DNA from: Laccaria trichodermophora
Lineage: Eukaryota > Basidiomycota > Agaricomycetes > Agaricales > Hydnangiaceae
DNA: 64,000 nucleotides
Direction: 5' to 3'
Assembly: GCA_018417955.1 (NCBI GenBank)
Contig: JACTVC010000001.1
Location: forward strand, 2,170,001-2,234,000
The translations under genes were made by a program, and so were the position numbers. The notes beneath the pieces are model-generated. The model was not told the DNA's origin. It saw only the letters and a program-made list of their open reading frames with translations, and made no database searches. Positions 1-11,718 of this stretch are shown here, one piece after another (within the stretch, counting starts at the first letter, position 1; each line of letters begins with the position of its first letter).

Positions 1-1389
1 CCTACATTAACATACCCTAATCCCGCGCTCGAATCACTGACGATCAACGTGCGTATACCCAATTACGACAATACCCATAGAGTTTACGAACCCTTATCGT
101 TCCCTACGACTGGCGCGCCCCTTCAGCGCCTACGCTATTTGGAATTGCGCTGCGCGCCGTTCTACATGATCTCTCCACGTTTCAACTTTCTTACCCACCT
201 TCATCTTTATGATCTACCACCATGTGAACGACCTACTCGCCGTCGTTTCCTTTTCATGCTCGCGAAGATACCCCTCCTACAAGATTTAGTCCTGGAGCGA
301 GCTTTCCCCATCAACGTTGAATCGGACGACTTTGCCCATACGGAGAAGCGAGTCACCCTCTCTCATCTCGTGTCCGTTTCCCTCACTGGGTCTGTGACGG
401 ACCTTTCGGTCGTCTTGAACTGCATCAAGATGCCACCCACTGTCTGCCTCTCCTGTGTGATTTGCACACTTTCAGACCTCAAGGGCAACATCTGGAGGCT
501 CGGCCAAGCTATCGGAGCCCATTCATGGGGGGGAACTGATGGTGTCCGGCTCGAAACACTCGTGATAACGGGTCGAGAAGAGTCAGAGCGGTTCTTGCCC
601 GGGGTTGATATCAACCCAGATTTCAGACAGTCTCTCCGCCTTCGGGCCTATAGAGCCGACAGTGAAGTCGGCCGCGCTGCGTTTGACCTTTCTATTGGGC
701 CTGAGCAGGGGTTTTCGGGAGACGACGTTATGGTGACTGCGTTGGGTGCCATTTGGAAAGCCCTCACGCTGACACATGTGCATACCATGGCCCTCCAGAA
801 TCTGGATATCGTCACGCAAAAGTCGTGGTCCCAGTTCCTGCGCACCCTGCCTTCCCTCCGAGTTTTGGATATCAGAGGTCTCCCGCCTTCAGGGTTAGTT
901 TGGGCACTTTTGCTGAACGCACGGGCTCATTCACAAGGTGATGTGGGGAATGGGGACGCTCAGCGCCTTTTTATCCCTAGGCTTAATGATATCTATATCC
1001 ATGGCGTTGATTGTTCCGCTGGAGGGTTCATGGTTGCTTCCGGTGCACTTGTGAACTCGCATTGCGACCTGGACGACTCACGTTTCTTGGATGTTCTATC
1101 CGCATGCCTGAGCGAACGGCGGCGGTTTGGGTTGTGTCTCCGGAGTTTATCTATCGCGCGATGCGAGTACGTGTATAAGCAATCAGCAGAAGATGCGAAG
1201 AAGGCTGTAGCGCATCTTGTTTGGGATTTGAGGGGGATTGTGAAACAGGAAACGGTCACGGATGAGACGAGTCCGGCGAGGTATAGGAAGGATTGGACAA
1301 TTTCAAGTTATCGGCCGAGGCATTATCATCGTTTAAGGACTCTTAGGGAGTTGGACTTGGAGCAGGAGCGGGAGAGCAGTCTATCGTGA
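1..1389 (+). CDS. F-box/LRR-like protein, 3' part (5' end outside window)
   Basis: The reading frame is open from the first base of the window to a TGA at 1387-1389, so the gene starts upstream and only about 462 residues are seen. The visible part has regularly spaced leucine-rich stretches such as LQRLRYLEL, LTHLHLYDLPP, IPLLQDLVLERAF and LPSLRVLDIRGLPP. This is the pattern of the large F-box/LRR-like families of Agaricomycetes, which act as substrate adaptors of SCF ubiquitin ligases. The F-box itself would lie N-terminal to this part and is not visible, so the family call rests on the repeats alone. No intron is needed in the visible part. The gene converges on the minus-strand gene ending at 1875. 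Confidence 0.6.
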   Translation, partial: PTLTYPNPALESLTINVRIPNYDNTHRVYEPLSFPTTGAPLQRLRYLELRCAPFYMISPRFNFLTHLHLYDLPPCERPTRRRFLFMLAKIPLLQDLVLERAFPINVESDDFAHTEKRVTLSHLVSVSLTGSVTDLSVVLNCIKMPPTVCLSCVICTLSDLKGNIWRLGQAIGAHSWGGTDGVRLETLVITGREESERFLPGVDINPDFRQSLRLRAYRADSEVGRAAFDLSIGPEQGFSGDDVMVTALGAIWKALTLTHVHTMALQNLDIVTQKSWSQFLRTLPSLRVLDIRGLPPSGLVWALLLNARAHSQGDVGNGDAQRLFIPRLNDIYIHGVDCSAGGFMVASGALVNSHCDLDDSRFLDVLSACLSERRRFGLCLRSLSIARCEYVYKQSAEDAKKAVAHLVWDLRGIVKQETVTDETSPARYRKDWTISSYRPRHYHRLRTLRELDLEQERESSLS

Positions 1390-1874
1390 TATGTATATTA
1401 TTCTGTCCTTTCTTACTTATTCACCTCCACTTCATGCCTTTTGGCAACAGCCTTCTTTCTCACTATCTTGGAGGACGCATAGGCTGTTCTGTTATGTATG
1501 TCGAGTAAAGCCTCAATATTCAATATTCAATGGCAATATGTATATGCCTCATTCGCACCTCAACGCGCCCTATGACTCGGCACAATTTTGACATTTTATT
1601 GCCACAAAAATTGCTCCTAGCTCCAATCAAATTTCCCTTTTTTCTCGTCGAGAAATATGAAGAGAATTCCGTTTACATTGCTGCCTCCCAGAATTGCGAG
1701 GCTGTCTGTGATACTTACTCTGCACCCAGCATTGGTAATTGTTCAGAATCGATAGATGGCCCCCAGGCTGGAATGCACCACAACATCCTCATAAAGTTCT
1801 CATATTCTAATGTATACGTAAAAGTACATGTCTACATAAGAGTCCTATAACCCAAGTAAGTATGAAAGAAAGAT
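1390..1874. other. Intergenic, between convergent genes
   Basis: This AT-richer stretch lies between the stop of the F-box-like gene and the stop of the minus-strand gene. It must hold both 3' UTRs. I see no gene, repeat or RNA in it; short open frames here have no supporting features. Confidence 0.6.
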
Positions 1875-4045
1875 CTACCGCAAATTACGCGTATTAAACA
1901 CAATTAAATACGTCGACACCGTTATAAGTCCAATCGCAAGCACCACACCAGCATAGCAAAGCGCATACCGACATCTCTGAATCCAAGGATCGAACATCCT
2001 CCTCCCGGACTCTGGGCGTCCCCTCACCTCCTTCAATTTGACGCCGTAAAGTAGATGATCGAAGACCCTGTTGGGTTTCGACACCACCACCTTGAACGTC
2101 CTCGCAAACCAGCTCTTGGGTCTAGTTCGTTCGGGACATTGGACGGGACGGGAGATGAATGGGTACCCGAACGATATCCCGCGCAGGGACCGCTTGGGAT
2201 CGTTCAACCGAGCCCTCCCGTCCTCTGACGCCTGCTTCTCCGCGACCCACTTGGGCAGAGGCGGGCCAAGACACGCAGCCGCCTTCCCACCACCACCACC
2301 TTCTCTAGGTCCCTCAGGCCCACCACCAGCACCCATACCCATCATAGTGCTATTCATCACCATCAGATCCCGCTTCTTATTCCGTCCACCACAAAACTTC
2401 TCCTTCCAATACCCAGCATTGAAATAAAACTCCCAAAACGTCAGACGGGGCGGCTGTTCCCCGAAATTGGTGAAATGCCAACCGCCGACGAGCCATAAGA
2501 CGGGACATAGAAAACCCAGCCAGAAAGCCCAAAATGCTGGAGTTACGGTTATCCATTGTCTTTTCGCGCGAAAGGTGTGAGGTCTGCCTGAACCGAGAGC
2601 GGCGTCTCGGTCCCATCGTCGGGCTATGAATGATTCGTTGGTAGATTGGGCTTGGGATCGTATAGAGCGGATGGATGGGAGACTTGGGTTGTTTCTCCTG
2701 TGTCCGTAAACCGACAGCTTCTCATCCTCTTCTTCCTCCTCCTCCTCCCCTTCCTCGTGGACAATCCGCCTTGAAGACCCACCAGGACCAGGCACCCGAT
2801 CCTTACTCGTAGCAGTCACGAAACTATCAGCATGCAACGACTCATGATCACCTCCATACTCCTCTGGATCTTCATCATAATGCCCCTCTGCGCTGCCCGC
2901 AATAACAGACATCGTCGACCTGCGCGGTCGAAGTGGGGGTCCGGCGCCGTTATTTTGGCTGGGGTGTGGACCGGGAAAGGGGGGTCGGAGGTCGAGAGGG
3001 GGGATGCTTGGGGGTTCGGAGGATTTGGTTGTTGTCGTTCCAGTACCACCAGGTGGGGGACGGGTGACGACGGTGGATGTTGTTGATACGTGTGTACGTG
3101 AAGAGGTTTGGGATGTTGTTCGGTTGAGTTGGCGTGTGATGAATGGGGAGGAATAGGATGGTGAGGGTCCTGTGACGTTTGTTAACATCGTTTTTACTTT
3201 AGAGATAACCAGCTTAGTAAGAACTTACGAGTGATTTCAGATCCTTGCGATCCATCTGGACTAGCATTAGCCGATACCCCCAAAGGAGATGCAGACGCAG
3301 ATCCAGCAGAGGTAGACCTTGATAAATCATTCTGCGACCCTTCACGACTAGGTAATCCAGTCGACTGCCTCGTCGAACCCGGCGAAATATAATCCTGCTC
3401 CGCAATGGGCGACAACTGTTTCGCCAGCGGATAATTATACGAATTCCCATACATATCAGTGTTGACCGAATGAGGTTGAGAGTCCAACCGTAACGAATGC
3501 GTGCTTTGAGAGAAGATCTCGGGTGGTTGAAGCTTCAGCTTCATTTTTGTTGTTGTGTTGGAGGTCGTTGTGGTTGTTGTTGATTCCGTCGAGGGTGATG
3601 GTGAGGGACTACGAAGAGATGCCGTAGAAGGGAGAGAAGAAGCAGACCGGGCCATAGGAATAGGATGTACATGCCCATGGGGCACCACCGAAGGCCTGGG
3701 TATATTGGCACCATCCGCACGTACAACAGCAGGCGGAGGAACTTGGATAGTCGTCGCCTCTTCATCATCCTTTTCCTCCGATGGTACTCTTAAGCGAGGA
3801 CCAACACCTGGACGTCGGATCGGGCTAGGCTGCCGATAGTGCTGCCAGTGCGTAACGTGTTCTTCGCTGAAACCCGTGAGGGAGCTTGTCCCCGAGCGTG
3901 GGATGGGCGGGCTGATGGCGCTAATGTCCAGCTGGGCGGAAGACGCTGAGGAGGGTCCTTGGCCTTGTTGCGTCACTGGCCAAGGGAGGTGTTCTTCCTC
4001 TGAAGTGTCCTCTCGTAGACGCCAGCGGTTAAGAAAGTCGAGCAT
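1875..4045 (-). CDS. Ser/Pro-rich protein with two C-terminal membrane segments
   Basis: Two exons, 3229..4045 and 1875..3169, are joined across a 59-nt intron (donor GTAAGT, acceptor CACAG) and give 703 residues in one phase. A nearer acceptor would give a 32-nt intron, also in frame, but 59 nt matches the other introns here. The first ~470 residues are low-complexity, rich in Ser, Pro and Thr, with an acidic EEGEEEEEEEDE run. They are followed by an aromatic hydrophobic segment (about 478-503, FWAFWLGFLCPVLWLVGGW) and a second membrane segment near the C-terminus (about 670-697). The likely topology is a long soluble N-terminal tail anchored by two helices. I do not recognise a named family. 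The 785 bp upstream of the start carry no other gene and should hold the promoter. Confidence 0.75.
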
Positions 4046-4830
4046 CTCTCAGTCAGGCCGCGTGCTGCGGTGGAATGTATTAGTAGAGAGAAATGCGAAG
4101 GGGAAGAGAGGGAAAGTTGAAACGCACTTGTTGTGCATGAATTTTATATACATCAGCGCTCCTCGTGTTCGGGTGTGGTGGCAGTCGTTCTTGGGAGATT
4201 AACTTGGGCTCTAAGTAGATGATCATACCACCCCGAACCTGAAGGCATGCCAGTCGGTCCAGCCTACATGCAGGGAATCGCCAGGTAGCAGTGACATGAT
4301 CACTGAGAAGTCCGAAAATACTCTGCCAAGTAACCCCATCGAGCACTGCCGAAGAGATAAACGCGGTCTTGATTGCCAGCGTTCAATCGATTTTGAGGAG
4401 GTAGAGATCATGTGCGGAAAACATGGTTGCCTCGAGGATGGCCAGATTGGTAAACGTCAGTTCATTTTTCCCCCTCTTGACCGAGCATGAGGAAGTAGAC
4501 GTTCAAAACGATGTCGATGAACGACTGAGAGTATGTAGATAGCCAACGTGGTTGAACGTTTGTATTAACGGCGAGGGGGCAATCTTATTTCGTTGGATGT
4601 CAATGAGCACAATCGTGTCAGTGAAACTCAACTGACCATGTCAGCGGGTAGACGTCCAGGTTCCGATGGTCTTCAGCTCTGAATGAAATGAAATCGGGGT
4701 ACATAGGCTTCAGAGTGTCTTTTGATACAGGCCAGTTGAGAGAGTAGGTGTAATACAAGATAGCAGTACGTCAAGATCAGTCGATAAATCCAATAAATGA
4801 CAAGGGTATCACAGTTCGTACAACATCGCT
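4046..4830. promoter_or_regulatory. Gene-free stretch upstream of the Ser-rich membrane protein
   Basis: There are 785 bp between the start of one minus-strand gene and the stop of the next. Short open frames exist on both strands, but none has recognisable content, and none joins across plausible introns. It presumably holds the promoter of the gene starting at 4045 and the 3' UTR of the gene ending at 4831. No specific site was identified. Confidence 0.4.
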
Positions 4831-5532
4831 TCACTTCGTTTCTTCAACTTCGTTCACATTGCCCTCCTCCGTGCCTTCAACTTTATTCTTTTCCGTCGTC
4901 GCCTCATCCTCCACGCCTTCAAGTTTCTGACTCTCTAGATCCGTTTCGCTGGCATCTAAGACTATAGGTCCCGAAGCGTCCCTCGTCTCTTCCCCATCCA
5001 CAACCTCCGACGTCGTTGGCGGGGTAGAAGCATCAGAACCCGGCTCATCCAACTCCCCAGATGTCTCCTCAGGCAACGGCACGCTCTCCGGATTCGGTTC
5101 CAGTGCCGTAACCTCACCTTCTTCCTTCTCCGGAGTCTCGCCCTGCAAATCAACCTCCTGCACGCCCTTCGTGACCTCCTTCACTTCCTGCGTCTCAGGC
5201 TCAGGCTGCGCATCCCCATTCCCATTGTCCAAGTCTAAATCCAATGTGGGTCCGGGGGTGGCACTGTCCCCGCGCGGCTTCTTCTTCCTCTTCACTTCCT
5301 CCTCCACCTCCACCTCCCTCTCCGTTGAGCTTAAACGGCGTTTTCGGCGCGTACGTGGGGCGTTGGAAGTTGCTATACATAGCATGGATGTTTAATTAGA
5401 ACGCGTCACATGAAGATGAAAAATGAAATGAAATGAATAGGGGGTGTTGGAGGGGCACTTACGATCGTCTTCCCAAGGCCTATCTGGTCGTGGTATTACG
5501 CCGTATGAGATGCGTCGGATGAGGCTGAACAT
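4831..5532 (-). CDS. Small acidic protein of unknown function
   Basis: Exons 5463..5532 and 4831..5372 are joined by a 90-nt intron (GTAAGT to TATAG) to give 203 residues. The N-terminus MFSLIRRISYGVIPRPDRPW and the junction WEDDPTSNAPRTRRKRR look like a conserved head, followed by a basic patch (TRRKRRLS; KRKKKPRG). The rest is Glu/Asp/Pro-rich and probably disordered. I do not recognise a domain. The start was chosen because it opens the conserved-looking head and the phase holds through the splice. It is divergent from seryl-tRNA synthetase with 203 bp between the start codons. Confidence 0.7.
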
Positions 5533-5735
5533 CGTTATTTGGGAGGAGGTGGGTTTGGCGCTGGGGGTTGGTGGCAACTGGCAACCACGACGCGACTTGA
5601 GAATGCGTGACTGAGTGTTGTCGTGTTTGGCACGCACGTGTAAAAGATAAGATAAGATGGTAGATAAATTTCCTAATCAATCGATCTTGACTCGATCACA
5701 ATTATACTTGAAGTCCACCCCTCATCCACATAACC
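5533..5735. promoter_or_regulatory. Shared divergent promoter region
   Basis: Only 203 bp separate the start codons of the acidic-protein gene (minus) and seryl-tRNA synthetase (plus), so both core promoters and 5' leaders must fit here. The segment next to the synthetase start is AT-rich. I found no exact match to a known upstream activating site. Confidence 0.45.
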
Positions 5736-7417
5736 ATGACGCTCGATATCCTCAGCTTCATCGACAACAAAGGCGGCAATGCCGAAGAGATCCGCGAGTC
5801 TCAGAGAAAGCGGGGTCACTCCGTCGAGCTCGTCGACGAGATAATCCAGATGTACGCGGATTGGGTGAAGAGTGCGTTTTTTCAATCGACAACCGTGTTG
5901 GAGACTCATAAAAATGGATATAATAGTGGACTTTGAAACTAATGCGTTGAGGAAGAAGGTGAATGAGGTGCAGAAGGAGATATCGGCTAAGAAAAAGGTT
6001 GGTTGGTCTTCTTTTCTTGTGAGTTCGTGAAGATGATGGACAAGCGATGTTATTTTAGGCGAAACAACCCGCAGATGACCTGGTAGCGGCGAAGAAAGAG
6101 ATCGACGCGCAGGTCGAGGCGAAGAAGAAGGAAGCAAAGGAGTTTGAGATTAAGATGCGCGCAAAGGCTTGTACGGTTGGGAACATCGTTGGGAAGAACG
6201 TCCCCATCTCTCTTACAGAGGTAATACCTTTTCTTTCTATTTACCTTGATCAGGCGGATCTGATTGGTTCAGGACGATAACACTACACTGCGTACATGGA
6301 ACCCTCTAGGCGAGACTGACGACCCCGCACCAAGACCAGGAATCCTCCCCCACCACGAAGTCCTTCTCAAACTCGACGCAATGGATCTCGAACGCGGTGC
6401 GTCTCTTTCTTATCATCCTCACACCCCCCACAGACTCAAATCCCCACTACAGGAGCCAAAATTGCCGGTCACAGGGGATACTACCTCACCAACGACGGCG
6501 TCGACCTAAACCAAGCCCTCATCTCCTACGGGCTCGACTTTCTCCGTAAACAGGGTTACAAAAAGATCCAACCCCCCTTCATGATGAACAAAGACCAAAT
6601 GGCAAAGACCGCGCAACTAGACCAGTTCGATGAGGAATTATACAAAGTCATCGGGTCGGACGACGAGAAATACCTCATCGCCACATCCGAACAGCCCATC
6701 TCGGGCTATCACTCTGACGAATGGTTCGAGAGCCCCGATACACAGCTACCTATCAAATACGCGGGTTATTCTACGTGTTTCCGGAAAGAGGCGGGGTCGG
6801 CTGGGAGGGATATGTGGGGTATCTTTAGGGTGCATCAGTTTGAGAAGGTTGAGCAGTTTGTGATTAGTGACCCTGAGAAGAGCTGGGAGATGTTGGATAC
6901 GATGATTGGGAATAGTGAGGCTTTTTATCAGAGCCTTGGGTTGAGGTATCGGGTTGTGGGTATTGTGTCGGGTGCGCTGAATTTGGCGGCTGCGCAGAAG
7001 TGTGATTTGGAGGCGTGGTTTCCGTTTCAGAGGGCGTATAAGGAGTTGGTGTCGTGTTCGAATTGTACGGACTATCGTGGGTGGTTTAGGCTTTTTTCCT
7101 ACTTTTTGTCGCTGATTTCTTGACAGAGAGCAGGAGGTTGGAGATTAGATGTGGATTGAAGAACAAGGACCAGACGCGCAAGGTGTACGTGCACATGCTC
7201 AATGGTACACTCTGTGCGACAGAGCGTGCGCTTTGCTGTCTAGTCGAGAATTACCAGACGCCAGAAGTGATTCTTTCCTTGCAGCCACCATGAATTGAAT
7301 TGACACCTTATGCAGGGCCTCGTTATCCCCGAAGTCTTGCGACCATACATGCAAGGACGAGATTTCATTCCCTTTACCAGAGAGTTGCCCAAAGGAATGC
7401 AGAAGAAACAAGCATAG
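5736..7417 (+). CDS. SES1: Cytosolic seryl-tRNA synthetase
   Basis: Class II aminoacyl-tRNA synthetase that charges tRNA-Ser with serine in the cytosol. Seven exons: 5736..5871, 5927..5997, 6059..6220, 6273..6396, 6453..7076, 7127..7266, 7316..7417. All six introns are 49-61 nt and every join keeps phase, giving 452 residues, the usual length for the fungal cytosolic enzyme. The N-terminal arm (about 35-115) is a charged coiled coil ([16 protein letters not shown]) that would bind the long variable arm of tRNA-Ser. The catalytic core has motif 2 around residue 270 ([20 protein letters not shown]) and motif 3 around residue 397 ([11 protein letters not shown]). The C-terminus KGMQKKQA is short and basic. 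No mitochondrial presequence is visible. The introns interrupt the frame, so each exon alone looks like a short ORF. Confidence 0.95.
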
Positions 7418-7628
7418 AGAAAGGAAAAGATAACCTGTATAATTTATGTAGGACCGCAAGTTGTAATTAGACTTCCATGAGATTCCCCGCAGTCTAGTCA
7501 CACGGCTGTGTCAAATTCCGTGCTTTCACTGATCATCACAAAAATCGAATTCTTCTTTGCTCGCCCACCACCACCACCACCGACGACGACAAGCCAAATC
7601 CCCAGTGCGGGGGATTCGATGAACGCCG
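7418..7628. promoter_or_regulatory. Intergenic between SES1 and IRE1
   Basis: These 211 bp must hold the SES1 3' UTR and the IRE1 promoter. Nothing specific is recognised; a run of CCACCACC triplets precedes the IRE1 start. Confidence 0.4.
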
Positions 7629-10600
7629 ATGCCGCCCATCCTATACCTTCTATACACCGCCCTCATCTTATTTAAACTATTCTCAGCATCATGTCTCGCA
7701 GAGTCCTTCTCAAATTCCCAAGCGCTCGTCCAACGCTCACCAGAACCCCACCAAGACGACCTACCACCCACCTCGCCGCAGGACCTAGAACTTCTCGACA
7801 TAGTCCTCGTCGCATCCATCGACGGGAAATTCCACGCTCTCAATAGGACGTCAGGCCAAACATTATGGTCCATGTCTTCATTCGCCCCAACGACCACGAG
7901 CGTCTTCGCCCCTCCGACTTTGGGGCCACTCATCCGAACCACCCACGTCGATCTGGATCCCGAGGACGGGGCGGCGTATCAGGAGATGTACATCATCGAG
8001 CCCCAGTCCGGTGATATCTACATCATGTCGACGCCTTCGAGCCCATTACAGCGTTTCCCCTTTTCTATGCCCGAGTTGGTCGACATGTCGCCGTTTACGT
8101 ATCTTGGGGACGAGGAAAGGAGGGTGTTTGTAGGAAGGAAGGAGACGTCGTTGCTTTTGATTGAGCTTGAGACGGGCAAAGTGAAGGCTACGCTGAATTC
8201 GGAGTGTCCCTGGGATCCGTTTGAGGATCTGAAGAATGATGAGATAGATTTGGATTTGGACGAGTTGGAGGAGGGCATTTTGAAGCCTTCTGCCCCGACG
8301 GAGGTGTTCATTGGTCGCACTGGTATGCAGTCTTTTTTTTTTGTCCTCACACGAGCAGTTGCTAATTGGCGCTATGTAGATTACCACATATCGATATACA
8401 GTCGACCGACGAACCGGACGCCTGGGACACCTCTTCCCCCGGTCCAAAACCTCTCATTTTCAACATACGGTCCCAACAACCAAGATAACCACCTACAAGC
8501 TTCCTACCGTACAACCCAAGACGAAGGGTACATCCAAAGCCTACCCAACGGCGAGATCATCTACTTTCAGGCCAAATCCACAACAAGCACAGGCGGACGA
8601 GCTGTCTGGGGACGCAACTTTAACACACCCATGTATGTTCTTTTCTTCTTCTTCTCCTTTCTTTCTTTCCACCCCATGCTAAACCTCCAAATCTAATCAG
8701 TGTAGCGATATTCGATGTCCTTCAAAAACCTTCCCACCCACACAAACCCCACCCCTTCGTCCTCCTCCAGCCTCGTCCCAGACTGCAAGACGTCATCCCC
8801 AACCTCAGCCACACCGCCCGCTTACCCAACCTCGACTCTGCCTACGTCGGCATGGTCGAAGAGACGGGGAGCTTATTCGCTATGAGCCCGGACCACTACC
8901 CACTCGTCGTTTTTGGTGGGCCGGAGAGGTATACCCAAGGAAGGCTTTTGGATGCTCCTGGACGGCTTGATAATGGTGATGATGATGATGATGACGGGAG
9001 ATTGCCTACGGCCGTGGACGAGATAACGAGGCTGAGAAAGCAGAGGCAGAGGATGGATGAGAGGAAGAGGGAGGCGTGTAGTGATTTGAGTGAGGGGTTG
9101 AGGGATCGACGATGTTTAGTTGGGGTGAGGAGGCTTGAGGATGGAGATGGGCATGAGAGTCGGATGAGGAGGTTGTTGGATGGGCCTGTGAGGGGTGATG
9201 TTGGCCCGGAGGTGCTTTCGAATGGGAGTACCCCCGTTGATGAGGAGGACGAGGAGGTGTTGGAGCAGGAGCCTGGGTTGGGTAGGGTCACTGGCGTTAA
9301 AGAAGTGAGGAGGCTCTGGGAGGCGGTGGTAGTGTCTGTGGTTATTGGGATTTTGTCAGTGTGGTTTGTGGTTGGACGGTTTAAGAGGAAGGTGGAGAAG
9401 AGGTTGAGGGTTTTGGTGGAGTCGGAGGGGAGGAGGACGGCTGAGGAAGATATTATGACGCCAACACCTTCAACGGCAGAGATCCCTGCAACGCCTTTGA
9501 CGGCCGGTCCAATTGAAATCAAGGAACTGGTTGAATCGCCCATTATGAATGGATTCAAGGACTCACCAAAGTCCAAGGATTCAGCACTACCATTGCCCCC
9601 CGTAGCAGACGACGGAGACGAGAGTGGTGGAGATGGTGAAGGGGACAATGACCCTGTTGCCACTCCTGGTAAGCGGAAAGGAAGGAGGGGGAAGAGGGGG
9701 AAGAAGAAGAAAGCTGGTGCTATTGCAGGAAGCGGTGTCGGTGGTGGTGAGGATGTCGAAGAAGAGAAGAAATTGAACGGAGTTGCGCATGTCAATGGGT
9801 CTGCCGCTGTGAAGGAGGTGGAGACGCCTCCACCACCGCAGACGTTACTCGTGATCACTTCTTCTCCCAAGCCTGCTTCTACTGGTCCATCGTTAATCGT
9901 TTCAGATACGATTCTGGGTACGTCAACGAGTTTCAACTATTCCTGACGTTTGTTTTAACCCTCTCTTCCAGGCTTTGGCTCACACGGCACAGTAGTATTC
10001 CAAGGCTCCCTTCAAGGCCGCGCAGTAGCCGTCAAACGGCTCCTGCAAGACTTTGTCACCCTCGCCTCAAGAGAAGTAAGCATTCTCCAAGAAAGCGACG
10101 ACCACCCCAACGTCATCCGGTACTACTACCAAGAAGCCCACGCAAACTTCCTCTACATCGCTCTGGAGCTCTGCCCCGCCTCGCTGGCAGACATCATCGA
10201 GTCCCCAGACCGAGACCAGTTCCGCGATATCGCTATCTCGTTTGACCCCAAAAAGGCTTTGAAGCAGATAGCGGGTGGGCTGAAACACTTGCATGCGCTG
10301 AAACTTGTGCATAGGGATATTAAGCCCCAGAATATACTCATCTCGACGAGTAAAGCGGGCGGAAAAACGGGGAACAATAATTATCGCATGCTCATATCGG
10401 ATTTTGGACTGTGTAAAAAGCTGGATGTTGACCAGACGTCTTTTTATCCCACTGCGAATGGGGCGATGGGTGCTGGTACCGTTGGCTGGCGGGCGCCAGA
10501 GATATTAAGGGGGGACGTGAAGCTCGACGAAGTCACGGACGAACACTCGTTGTCTTCTCGTGGTAGTACGTCGACTATCAACGGGTCTGCGTCTTCTGGA

Positions 10601-11410
10601 GGAGCACCTACGACGGGGAAAAGGACGAGGTTGACCAAGTCCGTGGATATTTTTGCATTGGGATGTCTTTTTTATTATACCCTGACAAATGGGGGACATC
10701 CTTATGGAGATCGATTTGAGAGGGAGGTTAATATTATGAAGAATGCGAAGAATTTGGATGGGCTTGCGACGTTTGGAGAGGAGGGGACGGAGGCGAGTGA
10801 TTTGATTACGCAGATGCTTGATCCAGAAGCGTCAGAACGGTATGTTGTTTTTTCTTTTCTTTTCCATTCTTTGGTCTGCCAGGCTCAACTTTCTTATAGA
10901 CCAGATACCACGACATGTTTACTTCATCCTTTCTTCTGGGACTCTAGTCGTCGATTGAACTTCCTACAAGATGCTTCGGATAGATTCGAGATCATGTGTC
11001 GGGATCCTAAAGATCCGAATCTCCTGAATCTCGAAAAAGACGCGATTAACATCGTTGGACCAGATTGGCATGCACGTCTGGACCGTGCATTTACAGAAAA
11101 CTTGGGCAAGTTTAGAAAGTATGATGGGAAGTCTGTGCAGGACTTGCTACGTGCTCTACGGAACAAGGTTAGTCGCCATATCACTTTCAAGTTGAATGCT
11201 GAGTTACTTACGAGTTGCGGATAGAAACACCACTACCAAGATCTACCAGAAAACGTAAAACGCAGTCTTGGGCCTATGCCGGATGGATTTTTGGCATACT
11301 TCACACGCAGATATCCCCGTCTCTTCCTGCATGTGCATGCCGTCATCAAGAACACGGGCCTCTGCAGTGAACCGATGTTCAGGGCCTACTTCGAGCTGCC
11401 GGAATCATGA
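7629..11410 (+). CDS. IRE1: IRE1: ER stress sensor, transmembrane kinase/endoribonuclease
   Basis: Unfolded-protein-response sensor: the luminal domain detects unfolded proteins, the cytosolic kinase and RNase oligomerise, and the RNase splices a HAC1/XBP1-type mRNA. Six exons: 7629..8322, 8380..8632, 8701..9917, 9972..10839, 10900..11167, 11225..11410; 1,161 residues with phase kept throughout. Order: signal peptide (1-24), luminal beta-propeller repeats (LDIVLVASIDGKFHALNR; GRTDYHISIYSR formed across intron 1), one membrane helix (about 522-541, AVVVSVVIGILSVWFVVG), a charged linker with KRKGRRGKRGKKKK, a kinase from about 722 (VAVKRLL, VHRDIKPQN near 834, SDFGLCKK), and the KEN RNase domain (about 1026-1150) with RKYDG and ALRNKKHHY, where the catalytic Tyr, Arg/Asn and His are expected. 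A Ser/Gly-rich insert follows the activation segment. Nothing is missing, so it should be functional. Confidence 0.95.
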
Positions 11411-11718
11411 GCCTGCGTTGCTTTTCTTGCTTTCATTGTTTTGTACTCTCTTCGAACTCTATTCATAGTCATCCCCCGAACCTAGACCTCACATCTGCAT
11501 CATATTTATCCTTCCATGTATCTTGTACACTACCTGTGCCTTTTTATACCTCCAGCGCTCAATGGAATCTTGAGTGGGCGACATCGCTGCACAATGAAAC
11601 CCATTTGATTCAAGTGTCCCCATGAGGTAGAAAAACAGAAACTAACATATGTATAATAAACATCCATACAACTCAAAGATCATTATGACTACAACACCTG
11701 CCTACTACCTTTACCTCC
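11411..11718. other. Intergenic between convergent IRE1 and glycosyltransferase genes
   Basis: A short stretch holding the 3' UTRs of two genes that converge. No gene or repeat is seen. Confidence 0.5.

Noticed and set aside
3170..3228. Alternative 32-nt intron in the Ser-rich membrane protein gene
   Set aside because: In phase, but shorter than every other intron found here; the 59-nt version has a normal acceptor and length.
5533..5735. GCN4/CPC1-type TGACTCA site in the synthetase promoter
   Set aside because: Only a one-mismatch variant (TGACTGA) is present, which is expected by chance.
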